DNA of 64,000 nt from SG8-39 sp041558415 (GTDB lineage: Bacteria; Pseudomonadota; Gammaproteobacteria; Burkholderiales; SG8-39): NCBI GenBank assembly GCA_041558415.1, contig JBFFEY010000003.1:62001-126000 (forward strand), written 5' to 3'. Below, one piece after another: positions 11,264 to 25,011 of this stretch. How positions within the stretch are numbered: position 1 is the stretch's first letter; each line of letters starts with the position of its first letter. The position numbers and the translations under genes are program-made. Below the pieces are notes generated by a model that did not search any database, had not been told where the DNA came from, and was given only the letters and a program-made list of their open reading frames with translations.

Positions 11264-11717
11264 GATGGACATTCGCGACGTCTTGAACTATTTGCCGCAT
11301 CGCTTCCCGTTCTTGCTGATCGACCGGGTGCGCGAATGCGAACCGGGAAAGCGTATCGTGGCGATCAAAAACGTCACCGCCAACGAACCCCATTTCCCGG
11401 GGCATTTTCCTGAGCGGCCGATCATGCCTGGCGTCCTGATTCTGGAGGCCATGGCGCAGGCGGCAGCCATCCTCGGCTTTCGCACCATGGACAAAAAGCC
11501 TGACGACGAATCGATGTACTATTTTGCGGGCATCGACAACGCGCGCTTCAAGCGCCCCGTGATGCCCGGTGATCAGCTCGAAATCGAAGTGCTGTTCGGG
11601 CCAACGCGGCGTGGCATCGGGAAATTTTCCTGTACCGCGCGCGTCGACGGCGCACTGGTCACCGAGGCCGAGCTCATCTGCGCATTGCGGCCCGTGGCGC
11701 CCCGACCCAGAACATGA
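11256..11717 (+). CDS. fabZ: 3-hydroxyacyl-ACP dehydratase FabZ
   Basis: Hot-dog-fold dehydratase removing water from 3-hydroxyacyl-ACP; it competes with LpxA/LpxD for the same substrate, which explains its place here. The catalytic histidine sits in [23 protein letters not shown] 11256 has an aaggaa ribosome site at 11243-11248, gives 153 residues (normal) and overlaps the lpxD stop; ATG 11265 is an alternative. The downstream block [19 protein letters not shown] is also typical. The stop overlaps lpxA as ATGA. Confidence 0.96.
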   Translation: MSEMDIRDVLNYLPHRFPFLLIDRVRECEPGKRIVAIKNVTANEPHFPGHFPERPIMPGVLILEAMAQAAAILGFRTMDKKPDDESMYYFAGIDNARFKRPVMPGDQLEIEVLFGPTRRGIGKFSCTARVDGALVTEAELICALRPVAPRPRT

Positions 11718-12484
11718 TCGACCCGCGGGCGATTGTCCACCCGCAGGCCAGGCTTGCGGCCGATGTTTCCGTCGGGCCGTTCAGCATCATCGGGCCGCGG
11801 GTCGAGGTCGGTGCAGGCTGCCGCATCGGCGCGCACGTCGTGCTCGAGGGCCGCACGCGGATCGGGCGCAACAACACCATCTACCACCACGCGACCATCG
11901 GCGGCCCTCCGCAGGACAAAAAATACGACGGTGAGGACACCGCGCTGGAAATCGGCGACGGCAACACGATTCGCGAGTACGTCACAATCAACACTGGCAC
12001 CGTCCAGGATGCCGGTGTCACGCGGCTGGGAAACGACAACTGGATCATGGCCTACGTGCACATCGCGCATGACTGTCAGGTCGGCAGCCATACGATCCTC
12101 GCTAATCTGGTGCAGCTGGGTGGCCACGTCGCAATCGAAGATTGGGCCATTCTCGGCGGCGACACCCTGGTGCATCAGTTCGTGCACATCGGAGCCCACA
12201 GCTTCGTCGGCATGCAGACCGCTGTCGGCAGTGACGTTCCGCCGTACGTGAAAGTCTCCGGAACGCCGCCGCGACCCTTCGGCCTGAACGGCGAAGGCCT
12301 CCGGCGGCGCGGCTTTACGCCGGAGTCCATCGAAACGCTGAAGCGGGCCTACCGCGTGATCTATCGTTCCGGCCTCGGCCTGGAGGATGCAACCCGGCAG
12401 CTCAGCGCGCTGGCGGAGTCTCATCCGGAGATACGCATCATGGCGGCGTTTCTCGCTCGCGCGACGCGCGGAATCGTCCGTTAG
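11714..12484 (+). CDS. lpxA: UDP-N-acetylglucosamine acyltransferase LpxA
   Basis: First enzyme of lipid A synthesis, transferring a 3-hydroxyacyl chain from ACP to UDP-GlcNAc. The protein is a left-handed beta helix of hexapeptide repeats from residue 1 to about 190, then a helical tail. The segment [16 protein letters not shown] contains the catalytic histidine, and the substrate segment [10 protein letters not shown] is present. Length 256 is usual for the family. All the motifs look intact, unlike the next gene, lpxB. Confidence 0.97.
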   Translation: MIDPRAIVHPQARLAADVSVGPFSIIGPRVEVGAGCRIGAHVVLEGRTRIGRNNTIYHHATIGGPPQDKKYDGEDTALEIGDGNTIREYVTINTGTVQDAGVTRLGNDNWIMAYVHIAHDCQVGSHTILANLVQLGGHVAIEDWAILGGDTLVHQFVHIGAHSFVGMQTAVGSDVPPYVKVSGTPPRPFGLNGEGLRRRGFTPESIETLKRAYRVIYRSGLGLEDATRQLSALAESHPEIRIMAAFLARATRGIVR

Positions 12485-12493
12485 GGAACCAGC

Positions 12494-13654
12494 GTGCAGT
12501 CGGGGTCGACGTGCATCGCCATGGTCGCCGGCGACGCGCTCGAGGATCGCCTCGGCGCGGCGCTGATCGCGAGCCTGCAGCAGCGCTGGCGCCGGCTGCG
12601 CATCGTGGGCGTGGCAGGCCCTCAAATGCAGGCGCAGGGGGCTGAGGCAACGGTCGCGATGGAGCAGCCTGGGATGCGCGAGCGGGAAACCGGCCTTCGC
12701 CGAGCGCGCCGTGCGAAGGAAATCCACCGGAGGCTCACGCAGCGTATCCTCGATGCGCAGCCTTCGGTATTCGTCGGTATCGGCGCGCCGGCGCTCAATC
12801 TCGTGCTTGCGCGGCAGCTGCGGCATGCGGGGGTGCCAACGCTGCAGTACGCGGGCCCTGCGGTCTGGAGCTGGCACCGCTGGCGCCTGCGGCGCCTGAC
12901 TGGCTGCCTGAGTCACGCGCTGGCGCTGTACCCGTTCGAAGCCGAGAGCTACGGGCGGGTCGGGATCGCGTCTACCTACGTCGGCCATCCGCTCGCCGAT
13001 CGCGTGCCCATCGACGTCGACAAGGCGGCCGCGCGTACCCAGCTTCGCCTGCCGCACGGCAAGCTGATCGTCGCACTGATGCCGGGTGATCGCTGGATCG
13101 GCTTGCCCTCGATCGCCGAAGCCTTCGTCAAGGCGGCGCGCCGCTTTCATAACGAGGTGAGGGACGTGCACTTCGTCATGCCGGCTTCCTCACGGCGCAG
13201 TCGCGAGCTGCTGGAGTCGACCTGGCGTGTGCACGCGCAGGGCGATCTGCCCTTGACGCTGCTGTTCGGTCATTCGCACGATGCGCTCGCGGCCGCCGAT
13301 ATCGCCCTCGTCGCCAGCGAAACCGCCGCGCTCGAGGCGACGCTGTTCAAGACGCCAATGGTGGTCGCGCGGCGCGCGCCGACGACCCTGCAATGGTGGT
13401 TGCGCCGGCTGGCGGTCAAGCCGTATCTGAGCCTGCCGAACCGCCTCGCCGGCGAGTCTCTCGTGCCCGAGCTGGTCCAACAGCAGGTCGCGCCCTGGGC
13501 GCTCGCCGCAGCCCTCATCGCGCTCATGCGCGATGCGCAGGCGCGACGCCGCCAGATCGAGCGTTTCCGCGAGATTCATGCGGTGCTGCGCCAGGACAAC
13601 CCCGTCAAGGCGAGCGAGGCGATCTGCAACATGATCGAACAGGCCGATGGCTGA
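12494..13654 (+). CDS. lpxB: Lipid-A-disaccharide synthase LpxB, divergent
   Basis: By position and overall similarity this is LpxB (family GT19), which joins lipid X and UDP-diacylglucosamine into the lipid A disaccharide at the inner membrane. Recognisable blocks include [18 protein letters not shown] and LSLPNRLAG, and the length (386) is normal. Several family motifs are altered: the N-terminal GEASGD-type motif reads GDALED (13-18), the GIDAPDFN-type motif reads GIGAPALN (95-102), PGSR reads PGDR (197-200) and ASGTAALE reads ASETAALE. The usual segment around residue 60-70 is replaced by an arginine-rich stretch. GTG 12494 is the start. Whether catalysis survives is uncertain. Confidence 0.85.
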   Translation: MQSGSTCIAMVAGDALEDRLGAALIASLQQRWRRLRIVGVAGPQMQAQGAEATVAMEQPGMRERETGLRRARRAKEIHRRLTQRILDAQPSVFVGIGAPALNLVLARQLRHAGVPTLQYAGPAVWSWHRWRLRRLTGCLSHALALYPFEAESYGRVGIASTYVGHPLADRVPIDVDKAAARTQLRLPHGKLIVALMPGDRWIGLPSIAEAFVKAARRFHNEVRDVHFVMPASSRRSRELLESTWRVHAQGDLPLTLLFGHSHDALAAADIALVASETAALEATLFKTPMVVARRAPTTLQWWLRRLAVKPYLSLPNRLAGESLVPELVQQQVAPWALAAALIALMRDAQARRRQIERFREIHAVLRQDNPVKASEAICNMIEQADG

Positions 13655-14249
13655 TTGGCGCGTCTGCGGCGTCGACGAGGCGGGCCGTGGGCCAATAGCG
13701 GGGCCGGTCGTCGCCGCCGCCGTAATTCTGGATCCGGTGCGGCCCATTGCGGGGCTGACCGATTCGAAGCTGCTCAGCGCGCGCCGACGTGAGACGCTGG
13801 CGAATGCCATTCGGCGCGAAGCGCTGGCGTGGTCGGTGGCCGTCGCGAGCGTCGAGGAAATCGACGCACTGAACATCCTGCGTGCCACGTTGCTGGCCAT
13901 GCGGCGCGCGGTGCAGGCGCTCGACCCGCCCGCGGATGAAGCGTGGATCGACGGCAACCGCTGCCCCGATCTCGAATGCCCGGCGCGGGCCATCGTGGGC
14001 GGCGACCGGTCGCAGGCCGCGATTTCGGCCGCCTCGATTCTCGCCAAGACCGCGCGAGACGCTCTCATGCAGACGCTGCATCAGGCTTATCCGCAGTATC
14101 GCTTCGATCGCCACAAGGGATACGCGACGCGCGAGCACCTGCAGCTGCTGGCGCGCTTCGGCCCCTGTACCGAGGTGCATCGCCGCTCGGTCGCACCGGT
14201 GATGAAACAACTGCAGCAGGGTCTGCTCGGCGAAGCCCCGGACGCGTGA
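13647..14249 (+). CDS. rnhB: Ribonuclease HII
   Basis: Degrades RNA in RNA-DNA hybrids and starts removal of single ribonucleotides from DNA. The active-site segment [17 protein letters not shown] gives D10 and E11, LTDSKLL follows, and [15 protein letters not shown] supplies further conserved residues. Length is 200, typical. It overlaps the end of lpxB by eight bases and follows lpxB as in many proteobacteria. The downstream rRNA methyltransferase starts inside its stop codon (GTGA). Confidence 0.96.
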   Translation: MADWRVCGVDEAGRGPIAGPVVAAAVILDPVRPIAGLTDSKLLSARRRETLANAIRREALAWSVAVASVEEIDALNILRATLLAMRRAVQALDPPADEAWIDGNRCPDLECPARAIVGGDRSQAAISAASILAKTARDALMQTLHQAYPQYRFDRHKGYATREHLQLLARFGPCTEVHRRSVAPVMKQLQQGLLGEAPDA

Positions 14250-15052
14250 CCCCAGTCAGCACGACGGTCCTGCGATCGCGCGACAACCCCCGCGTGCGGC
14301 GCTGGCGGCGCTTGATCGCGGAGCGCCAGGCGCGGCGCCGCGCAGGGCGCGCCTGGATCGAGGGCCTGCGCCTGGTCGCGGCCTATCTCGATGCCTATGG
14401 CCCGCCAGTCGCGCTGATCGTCAGCAGCGAAATGGCAACACGCCCCGAGATCACGGCGCTCGTCGCACGTGCCGCCATCGAGCCGGTGGTGCTCGCCGCG
14501 CCGATCTTTGCGGAACTCGCCGATACCGAGACGCCCCAGGGCGTGGCGGCCGAAATCGAGATCCCGCACGCGCCGGAGCAGACCGCGCAGCCCGCACAAT
14601 GCCTGTTCCTGGACGGGGTTGGTGACCCCGGCAACCTCGGCACAATCCTGCGCAGCGCCGCCGCGTTCGCGGTTCCGGAAGTCATCCTTGGCGATGGATG
14701 CGCCGATCCCTGGTCGCCCAAGGTGCTGCGCGCAGCGATGGGCGCGCACTTCGCACTGCGCCTGCGCCGGACGGCGAGCCTGGCGCAACGCTTTGCCGCT
14801 TTTGACGGCGAGCGCATCTGCACCGTGACGCACGGGGGCACGCCACCGCAGGCCCTCGATCTGCGCGCGCGCCATGCCTGGGCGTTCGGCAGCGAGGGTC
14901 GTGGTGTGCGCGATGCGGTGGCAGCGGCAGCGACCCAGTGGGCGTGCATTCCGATGTCCGCATCCAGCGAGTCTCTGAATGTCGCCGTGGCGGCATCGAT
15001 CTGCCTTTATGAAGCGGCACGCCAGCGTGGCGGCGTCCCGGGCAAGCCTTAG
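14246..15052 (+). CDS. TrmH/SpoU family RNA 2'-O-methyltransferase
   Basis: SAM-dependent RNA ribose methyltransferase with a knotted SPOUT fold. The three family motifs are clear: [26 protein letters not shown] and [20 protein letters not shown]. An N-terminal substrate-binding domain (about residues 1-90) is of the RlmB/TrmH-like type. The GTG at 14246 overlaps the rnhB stop and gives 268 residues; upstream frame has no family similarity. The target, probably an rRNA position, cannot be told from sequence. It converges on ppsR with a 4-base overlap. Confidence 0.9.
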   Translation: MTPVSTTVLRSRDNPRVRRWRRLIAERQARRRAGRAWIEGLRLVAAYLDAYGPPVALIVSSEMATRPEITALVARAAIEPVVLAAPIFAELADTETPQGVAAEIEIPHAPEQTAQPAQCLFLDGVGDPGNLGTILRSAAAFAVPEVILGDGCADPWSPKVLRAAMGAHFALRLRRTASLAQRFAAFDGERICTVTHGGTPPQALDLRARHAWAFGSEGRGVRDAVAAAATQWACIPMSASSESLNVAVAASICLYEAARQRGGVPGKP

Positions 15053-15873
15053 TAGACGTGCCGGTCAATGTGCATTTCCCGCAGGATGGTGGTGGCGATC
15101 TCCTCGATCGAGCGCTTCGTCGAGTCAATCCAGGGGATCGATTCGTTACGCATCATGCCTTCCGCGGCCTGCACTTCGTGGCGGCAATTCTCGAGTGACG
15201 CATAGCGGCTGTTCGGCCGGCGTGCCTGCCGGATCTCGCTCAGGCGCTCGGGGGCAATCGACAGTCCGAAGAGCTTGTTGCGGTGGCGTCGCAGGGCGCG
15301 CGGGAATTGGTCGCGATCGAAATCCTCGGGCGTTAAGGGGCAGTTGGCCGCATTGACGCCGAACTGCAGGGCGAGATACAGGCAGGTCGGGGTCTTGCCG
15401 CTGCGCGAAACGCCGACCAGGATCACATCCGCCTGATCCAGATTGACATTCGACGCGCCATCGTCGTGCGCCATCGAATAATTCACGGCTTCGATGCGGC
15501 GCTGGTACTCCGGCAGGTCGAGCGCGCTGTGCGAGCGGCCGACGGTGTGATTTGAACGAATCCCGAGTCCGTCCTCCAGCGGGCCGATAAAGGTCTCGAA
15601 GAAGTCGAAGCAGAGCGCCGGCGCCTGCCACACCACCTCGCGGTGGGCGCGCTCGACGAGTGTGGAGAACACGATCGGCTGCACGCCGGCGCGCTCGGCT
15701 TCCGCCGCAATGCGCGCACGGCACTCCTCGGCACGTTCTACGCTGCTGACGAAGGGCAAGGTCACCTGATCGAAGCGCACGCCCTCGAATTGCGTCAGCA
15801 GGCTGTGGCCCAGCATTTCTGCCGTGATCCCCGTGCCGTCGGAGACGAAAAACACGGTGCGTCGAAGTTGCAT
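15049..15873 (-). CDS. ppsR: PEP synthase regulatory protein (bifunctional kinase/pyrophosphorylase)
   Basis: DUF299-family enzyme that inactivates PEP synthase by ADP-dependent threonine phosphorylation and reactivates it by phosphate-dependent removal. The 274-residue protein opens with the family segment RTVFFVSDGTGITAEMLGHS and has the phosphate-binding loop GVSRSGKTPTCLYLA near residue 150 plus NYSMAHDDG. It is divergent from ppsA, its substrate, with 102 bases between the starts, which makes the pairing convincing. That gap contains a possible promoter element taaaat at 15929-15934. Confidence 0.95.
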   Translation of the reverse strand: MQLRRTVFFVSDGTGITAEMLGHSLLTQFEGVRFDQVTLPFVSSVERAEECRARIAAEAERAGVQPIVFSTLVERAHREVVWQAPALCFDFFETFIGPLEDGLGIRSNHTVGRSHSALDLPEYQRRIEAVNYSMAHDDGASNVNLDQADVILVGVSRSGKTPTCLYLALQFGVNAANCPLTPEDFDRDQFPRALRRHRNKLFGLSIAPERLSEIRQARRPNSRYASLENCRHEVQAAEGMMRNESIPWIDSTKRSIEEIATTILREMHIDRHVY

Positions 15874-15975
15874 CGAGGCGGCTCCTTGCGGCTGTTGTGC
15901 CGCGCACCAACGGGATTGAGCGAGCCGATAAAATAGGGGCTTCCGACCCCTTCAGCAACCGAATAGGACGCAGGC

Positions 15976-18330
15976 ATGTACGCAGCATGGCTCAAGGATC
16001 TGCGCATGACCGACCTCGACAAGGTCGGCGGCAAGAACGCCTCGCTTGGCGAAATGATTGGCGGCCTTGCACAGGCGGGGATCCGTGTACCGGGCGGGTT
16101 CGCGACCACGGCGGAGGCGTATCGGGCGTTCCTGGCCGATAACGGGCTCGAGAAACGCATTCGGGACCGGCTCGCGAGGCTTGATCCGAGCGATGTCGAG
16201 GCCCTCGCAAAATGTGGCGCCGAGATCCGTCGCTGGATCGAGGAGGCTCCGTTTCCAAAAGAAATTGAAAAAACAATTAGACAATATTTTCAAGAGGTTG
16301 AAGATGAAAGCTCATCTGATACTTCATTTGCAGTCCGATCCTCGGCGACCGCTGAAGATCTGCCTGACGCTTCCTTCGCGGGCCAGCAGGAAACGTTTCT
16401 CAATATCAAGAGCGTCGACAACGTCTTGCACGCCATCCGCCAGGTCTTTGCCTCGCTTTACAACGACCGCGCGATCTCCTACCGCGTCCATCACGGCTTC
16501 GAGCACAGCCACGTGGCACTCTCGGCCGCCGTGCAGCAGATGGTGCGCAGCGATCTCGGTTCGAGTGGGGTCATGTTCACCCTGGATACCGAGTCGGGAT
16601 TCCGGGACGTCGTGTTCATTACCGCCTCCTACGGCCTGGGCGAAATGGTGGTGCAGGGGGCCGTCAACCCGGACGAGTTCTACGTCCACAAGCCCATGCT
16701 GACGGCTGGTCGGCCGGCGGTCATCCGCCGCTCGCTCGGCTCCAAGCTGCAGAAGATGGTTTTCGGGGCTGCGGCCGAGGCCGGTCGTTCGACACGTGTC
16801 GTGGAGGTCGAGCGGGCAGAAGCAGACCGCTTCTCGCTCAATGATCCGGAGGTCCTAGAACTCGCCCGCTACGCGGTTGCCATCGAGGCCCATTACGGAC
16901 GCCCGATGGACATCGAATGGGCGCGCGACGGGCTCGATGGCAAGCTTTACGTGCTGCAGGCGCGTCCGGAGACCGTGAAGTCGCGCAAGCGCGAGGCCCA
17001 GGAGCGCTACGCCCTGAAGAGCCGCTCGAAGGCGCTGGCGACGGGCCGCGCGATTGGCCACAAAATCGGTGCCGGCACCGTGCGCGTCGTGAAAGACGCA
17101 TCACAGATGTCCGTCGTCAAAGAGGGCGATGTGCTGGTCACCGACATGACCGATCCCAACTGGGAGCCGGTGATGAAGCGCGCCGCCGCCATCGTCACCA
17201 ATCGGGGTGGCCGGACCTGCCATGCAGCGATCATCGCGCGCGAACTCGGCATCCCGGCCGTCGTGGGCTGCGGCAACGCGACCGCGACGCTCAGGGACGG
17301 CCAGGCCGTCACCGTGTCCTGTGCGGACGGCGATACCGGCACGGTGTACGACGGAACGCTGCCGTTCGAAGTTTCCGCCACCGAGCTCGGCGAAATGCCA
17401 AAGCTGCCGGTGAAGATCACCATGAACGTGGGTAACCCGCAGATGGCGTTCGACTTCGCCCAGATCCCGAACGCCGGCGTCGGCCTGGCGCGACTCGAAT
17501 TCATCATCAACAACGAGATCGGTGTTCATCCGCGCGCCTGTCTCGACTATCCGAGACTGCCGGCGGAGCTCAAGACCAAGGTCGAGGCAGCGGCCCGCGG
17601 TTACGCCGATCCCAAAACATTTTTCCGGGAGAAGATGATTGAAGGCGTGGCCACCATCGCCGCGGCCTTCTGGCCCCGGTCGGTGATCGTGCGCCTGTCC
17701 GATTTTAAGTCGAACGAGTACCGCAAGCTGATCGGTGGCGCGCGTTACGAGCCGGAAGAGGAAAATCCCATGCTCGGCTTTCGCGGTGCCTCGCGCTATA
17801 TCGCGGCAAATTTCCGGGATTGCTTCGAGCTCGAATGTGCCGCGATGAAAAAGGTACGTGACGAGCTGGGTTTGACGAACGTCGAACTGATGGTGCCCTT
17901 CGTGCGCACCGTCGGCGAGGCCGAAGCGGTTATCCGACTGCTGCAAGACAACGGGCTCAAGCGCGGCGAGAACGGCCTGCGCATTGTCATGATGTGCGAG
18001 CTGCCCTCTAACGCCTTGCTCGCGGAGCGCTTTCTCGAACTGTTCGACGGATTCTCCATCGGCTCGAACGACCTGACGCAGCTGACGCTCGGTCTGGACC
18101 GCGACTCGGGCCTGGTCGCCGAGACCTTCGACGAACGTGACGAGGCGGTCAAATCCTTGCTCGCGATGGCGATTTCGGCCTGCCGGCGCCAGAAGAAGTA
18201 CGTCGGGATCTGCGGCCAGGGGCCGTCCGACCATCCCGATCTCGCCCGCTGGCTGATGGATCAGGGCATCGAGAGCCTGTCGCTCAATCCGGATACCGTG
18301 GTGTCGACTTGGCTCTCGCTCGCCGAGTAG
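15976..18330 (+). CDS. ppsA: Phosphoenolpyruvate synthase
   Basis: Makes PEP from pyruvate and ATP for gluconeogenesis. Domains in order: N-terminal ATP-grasp (about 1-340), phosphohistidine swivel domain (about 370-455) with catalytic H416 in [15 protein letters not shown], and C-terminal PEP-binding barrel (about 470-784) with the [18 protein letters not shown] and [12 protein letters not shown] motifs. Length 784 matches the family. Codons for residues about 92-120 are drastically AT-rich compared with the rest although the frame and the following [17 protein letters not shown] motif are intact. PpsR next door is its regulator. Confidence 0.97.
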   Translation: MYAAWLKDLRMTDLDKVGGKNASLGEMIGGLAQAGIRVPGGFATTAEAYRAFLADNGLEKRIRDRLARLDPSDVEALAKCGAEIRRWIEEAPFPKEIEKTIRQYFQEVEDESSSDTSFAVRSSATAEDLPDASFAGQQETFLNIKSVDNVLHAIRQVFASLYNDRAISYRVHHGFEHSHVALSAAVQQMVRSDLGSSGVMFTLDTESGFRDVVFITASYGLGEMVVQGAVNPDEFYVHKPMLTAGRPAVIRRSLGSKLQKMVFGAAAEAGRSTRVVEVERAEADRFSLNDPEVLELARYAVAIEAHYGRPMDIEWARDGLDGKLYVLQARPETVKSRKREAQERYALKSRSKALATGRAIGHKIGAGTVRVVKDASQMSVVKEGDVLVTDMTDPNWEPVMKRAAAIVTNRGGRTCHAAIIARELGIPAVVGCGNATATLRDGQAVTVSCADGDTGTVYDGTLPFEVSATELGEMPKLPVKITMNVGNPQMAFDFAQIPNAGVGLARLEFIINNEIGVHPRACLDYPRLPAELKTKVEAAARGYADPKTFFREKMIEGVATIAAAFWPRSVIVRLSDFKSNEYRKLIGGARYEPEEENPMLGFRGASRYIAANFRDCFELECAAMKKVRDELGLTNVELMVPFVRTVGEAEAVIRLLQDNGLKRGENGLRIVMMCELPSNALLAERFLELFDGFSIGSNDLTQLTLGLDRDSGLVAETFDERDEAVKSLLAMAISACRRQKKYVGICGQGPSDHPDLARWLMDQGIESLSLNPDTVVSTWLSLAE
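16251..16336. other. AT-rich patch inside ppsA
   Basis: Within the GC-rich ppsA gene a short segment switches to AT-rich synonymous codons; bases 16261-16330 contain 20 G/C of 70 (29%). Both edges are abrupt. The reading frame stays open and the encoded residues fit the family, so this is a composition anomaly, not a frameshift. Origin unknown: local recombination with an AT-rich homologue, or an assembly chimera, are possible. Confidence 0.8.
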
Positions 18331-18366
18331 CGACGGGGCCGGCGATGGCGCAAAGCGAGGCGGTTG

Positions 18367-18810
18367 CTAGCGCGCTCTCAGCAGCCGCTGCTTCTCGCGT
18401 TGCCACTCGCGGTCGCGCTCGCTTGCGCGCTTGTCGTGCTTAAGCTTGCCGCGCGCCAGGGCGAATTCCAGCTTGATTCGCCCTTTGCGAAAGTGCAGAT
18501 CGAGCGGAACGAGGGTGTAGCCGCGCTGCTCGACCTTGCCGACCAGACGCTGAATCTCCTCAGCGTGCATGAGGAGTTTGCGCGAACGCGTGGGATCGGC
18601 GACCACGTGCGTCGAGGCAGTGACCAGCGGGCTCACATGTGCGCCGATGAGCCACAGCTCGCCACTGCGCAGGACGACGTAGGCCTCGTTGATCTGTGCG
18701 CGGCCCGCACGGATCGACTTCACCTCCCAGCCCTGCAACGCGAGGCCGGCCTCGTGGCGCTCCTCGATGAAATAGTCGTGGGAGGCCTTGCGGTTCTGGA
18801 CGATCGACAT
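18367..18810 (-). CDS. smpB: SsrA-binding protein SmpB
   Basis: Binds tmRNA and carries it to stalled ribosomes for trans-translation. The 147-residue product has the typical start [20 protein letters not shown], the [20 protein letters not shown] core, and the basic C-terminal tail [18 protein letters not shown] that folds in the decoding centre. It converges on ppsA (36-base gap without a clear terminator) and diverges from ratA, its common neighbour. No ssrA gene is present in the window. Confidence 0.96.
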   Translation of the reverse strand: MSIVQNRKASHDYFIEERHEAGLALQGWEVKSIRAGRAQINEAYVVLRSGELWLIGAHVSPLVTASTHVVADPTRSRKLLMHAEEIQRLVGKVEQRGYTLVPLDLHFRKGRIKLEFALARGKLKHDKRASERDREWQREKQRLLRAR

Positions 18811-18860
18811 TGCTTGATCCGGGAAACCCGATCGATTCTAGCAGCGGGCAGGGGAATGCC

Positions 18861-19304
18861 GTGAAGCGCGTGTCGCGCTCCGCCATCGTCGAACATTCGG
18901 CAGAGGCGCTCTATGCGCTGATCGAGGACATCGAGTCCTACCCGGCATTTCTGCCCTGGTGCCGCAGCGCGCGCGTGCAGTCGCGCGCGGACGCATGCAC
19001 GGTGGCGACGCTCAGCGTGGGATTTCGCGGCATCCGGCAGTCGTTTACGACGGAGAACCGGAACACGCCGGGACGGGCGATCCAGATGCGCCTGGTCGAA
19101 GGGCCATTCAAGCACTTCGCGGCGAGCTGGCGGCTCACGCCGCTGGGTGGACATGCCGCGCGCGTCGAATTTTCCATGGCTTACGAATTTTCCAGTCGCG
19201 TCCTGGCGAAGGTTCTGGAGCCGCTGTTCGGACAGATCGCCGACACCATGGTCGACGCATTCGTACGCCGCGCGGACGTGTTGTATGGCAGAACTGCAGA
19301 TTGA
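18861..19304 (+). CDS. ratA: RatA family START-like protein
   Basis: Coenzyme Q-binding/START-like domain protein related to RatA (ribosome-association toxin) and to yeast Coq10. The segments ALYALIEDIESYPAFLPWCR and SMAYEFSSRVLAKVLEPLFG are family hallmarks. GTG 18861 is preceded by agggg and gives 147 residues, the expected size; frame upstream to 18810 lacks similarity. The smpB-ratA-rnfH arrangement is conserved in proteobacteria. Whether the protein acts on ribosomes or on ubiquinone here cannot be decided from sequence. Confidence 0.88.
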   Translation: MKRVSRSAIVEHSAEALYALIEDIESYPAFLPWCRSARVQSRADACTVATLSVGFRGIRQSFTTENRNTPGRAIQMRLVEGPFKHFAASWRLTPLGGHAARVEFSMAYEFSSRVLAKVLEPLFGQIADTMVDAFVRRADVLYGRTAD

Positions 19305-19572
19305 AGTCGTTTATGCGCACGCGGAGGCGCAGACGATCATTCGACTGTCGCTGCCATCGGGTGCCACGGCGCAGGACGCCGTAGAACGTTCCGGCATCCT
19401 GAGCCAGCTGCCGGGACAGACAAGGCTCATCTACGGGATATTCGGACGCCCGGTGCCGGCGAATCGTCGCCTCAGCGACGGCGACCGGATCGAGCTCTAC
19501 CGGCCTTTACGGGTGGATCCGCGTGTCGCACGGCGCCTGCGCGCCAAGCCATGGCGCCGCGCGCGTGGCTGA
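19285..19572 (+). CDS. rnfH: RnfH family protein (UPF0125)
   Basis: Small beta-grasp (ubiquitin-like) protein of 95 residues, also called RatB. The segments IEVVYAHAEAQTIIRLSLP and GIFGRPVPANRRLSDGDRIE match the family; the tail is arginine-rich. ATG 19285 overlaps the end of ratA by 20 bases, a conserved pairing suggesting one toxin/quinone-related unit. No rnf genes are nearby. Molecular function is not established. Confidence 0.88.
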   Translation: MAELQIEVVYAHAEAQTIIRLSLPSGATAQDAVERSGILSQLPGQTRLIYGIFGRPVPANRRLSDGDRIELYRPLRVDPRVARRLRAKPWRRARG

Positions 19573-19580
19573 TCGGATAA

Positions 19581-20078
19581 CTACTTACACCATTGTGAGA
19601 TGCTGCTGCGCGCCTGGGCCAGTTCCTGAGCCCGCTGCGCGTCGTTCATGTAGTAACGCTCGCCCTTTTCGTCGACGCGCGAGATGCGCTGACCGCTGGT
19701 AAGGGAGCGCTCCTGCTCGCGCGCGAGCTCGCAATTTTGCTGGCGATCGCGCTCGGCCTTGTCCTTATCGGCCTGTTTTGCCGCGGCCTCCTGGGCCTCC
19801 TTGACGCGGCGACGGAACTCCATCTCCTGCTCGGCCGGCGTGAGCGGCCGCGAAGGCTTGGCCGCCGCCTTCGCTCCATCCTCGGTGGTCGGGGCACTGG
19901 GCCCGGCAGACGGCGGCGGCGCCACCGACGAGAGCGGTACGGCCTTGACCCCCGCGGGCGGTATGTCGCCATACACGGTGCGGCCGCGCGAATCCTTCCA
20001 CTTGTACTGCTGGGCCTGTGCCCCGGCCGCGCACAGCGTCAGCGCTAGGGCAATAAGGTAGAGCTTCGATCGCTTCAT
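19581..20078 (-). CDS. DUF4124 domain secreted protein
   Basis: Putative periplasmic protein of 165 residues. It has a signal peptide (MKRSKLYLIALALTLC, cleavage likely after GAQA) followed by the DUF4124 beta-hairpin domain QQYKWKDSRGRTVYGDIPP, a proline/alanine linker, a charged coiled-coil stretch (about residues 85-130) and a C-terminal end with Cys. ATG 20078 was chosen because the signal peptide begins there. DUF4124 proteins often sit beside guaB in betaproteobacteria. Function unknown. Confidence 0.85.
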   Translation of the reverse strand: MKRSKLYLIALALTLCAAGAQAQQYKWKDSRGRTVYGDIPPAGVKAVPLSSVAPPPSAGPSAPTTEDGAKAAAKPSRPLTPAEQEMEFRRRVKEAQEAAAKQADKDKAERDRQQNCELAREQERSLTSGQRISRVDEKGERYYMNDAQRAQELAQARSSISQWCK

Positions 20079-20173
20079 GCCTGCTCCTGCGAATGCGTGC
20101 ACGCAGCCTGCAAACCGCGCGCCGCCCAACGCTGGGACGGTAGCCATTTTCGTCGCTGGCGTCAACGCACCTG

Positions 20174-21687
<1,514 letters not shown>

Positions 21688-21705
21688 CGGATCCGGCGAG
21701 CGTCG

Positions 21706-24205
<2,500 letters not shown>

Positions 24206-24230
24206 GGTGGCGAGCGATGACGGGCGGCGG

Positions 24231-25010
24231 ATGAAACGACGGCGCAGCGCCTGCCGTCGGCCAGCCCTGCAATACGCCCTGCGCGGCTGGTCCGTGGTTC
24301 CGATCGAGCCGGGCGGTAAGCGGCCAATCGTGCCCTGGCTCGAGCTGCAGCAGCGCCGCGCGAGCCCCGCGGAAATCGAAGACTGGTATGCGCAGCGTCC
24401 CGATGCCAACGTCGGCATCGTCACCGGCGCGATTTCCGGTCTGCTGGTGCTCGATGTCGATGCCAGGCGCGGCGGCGCCGAAAGCGTCGAGGCCTGGGCG
24501 CGTGAACATGGACCGTTGCCGCCGACCGTCGAGGCGCTCAGCGGCGGGGGCGGCCGGCATCTGTACTTCCGGCATCCCGGCGGGACCACCGTCAACCGGG
24601 TAGGCCTCGCCTCGGGTATCGATGTCCGAGCCGACGGCGGCTGCGTAGTGGCGCCGCCCTCGCTGCACGCCAGCGGGCGGCGCTACGCGTGGGCGAAGGG
24701 CCGCGCGCCCGAGGAAACGGATCCGGCGTCGCTGCCCGAGTGGCTGCGACGGCTCACCCATCCTGGCACAGGGCACGCGGGGCACCCGCTGGCGCATTGG
24801 CGCGAGCGGGTGCGGGCGGGGGTGGACGAAGGCGCTCGCAACAGCACGCTCGCCTCGCTCGCCGGGCATCTGCTCTGGCACGGTGTGGACCCGCAGGTGG
24901 TGCTCGAGCTGCTGTTGGCCTGGAACCGCACGCGCTGCCGGCCGCCGCTGCCCGACCAGGAGGTCGCCAGCGTGGTGTCGAGCATCACCAAGCTGCACGA
25001 GAGCCGTTGA
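24231..25010 (+). CDS. Bifunctional DNA primase/polymerase (PrimPol) N-terminal domain protein
   Basis: Archaeo-eukaryotic primase superfamily protein. Catalytic motifs are intact: D75 and D77 in LLVLDVDA, H110 in GGGGRHLYF and the downstream GIDVRADGG motif (D131, D135). The N-terminus RGWSVVPIEPGGKRP is typical of the PrimPol family found in plasmids, phages and integrated elements. A helical C-terminal part (about 195-259, with GARNSTLASLAGHLLW) resembles the primase C-terminal domain 1. There is no helicase domain; the protein stops at 259 residues. ATG 24231 is used; GTG 24207, just after the ykuD stop, is an alternative. It lies two bases from rtcA, so a repair role is a reasonable inference. 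Confidence 0.85.
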   Translation: MKRRRSACRRPALQYALRGWSVVPIEPGGKRPIVPWLELQQRRASPAEIEDWYAQRPDANVGIVTGAISGLLVLDVDARRGGAESVEAWAREHGPLPPTVEALSGGGGRHLYFRHPGGTTVNRVGLASGIDVRADGGCVVAPPSLHASGRRYAWAKGRAPEETDPASLPEWLRRLTHPGTGHAGHPLAHWRERVRAGVDEGARNSTLASLAGHLLWHGVDPQVVLELLLAWNRTRCRPPLPDQEVASVVSSITKLHESR

Positions 25011-25011
25011 A

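Noticed and set aside
11573..13171. Long open frame on the - strand across lpxA/lpxB
   Set aside because: It is antisense to two clearly real genes; such frames are common in GC-rich codon usage, and the product shows no family motif.
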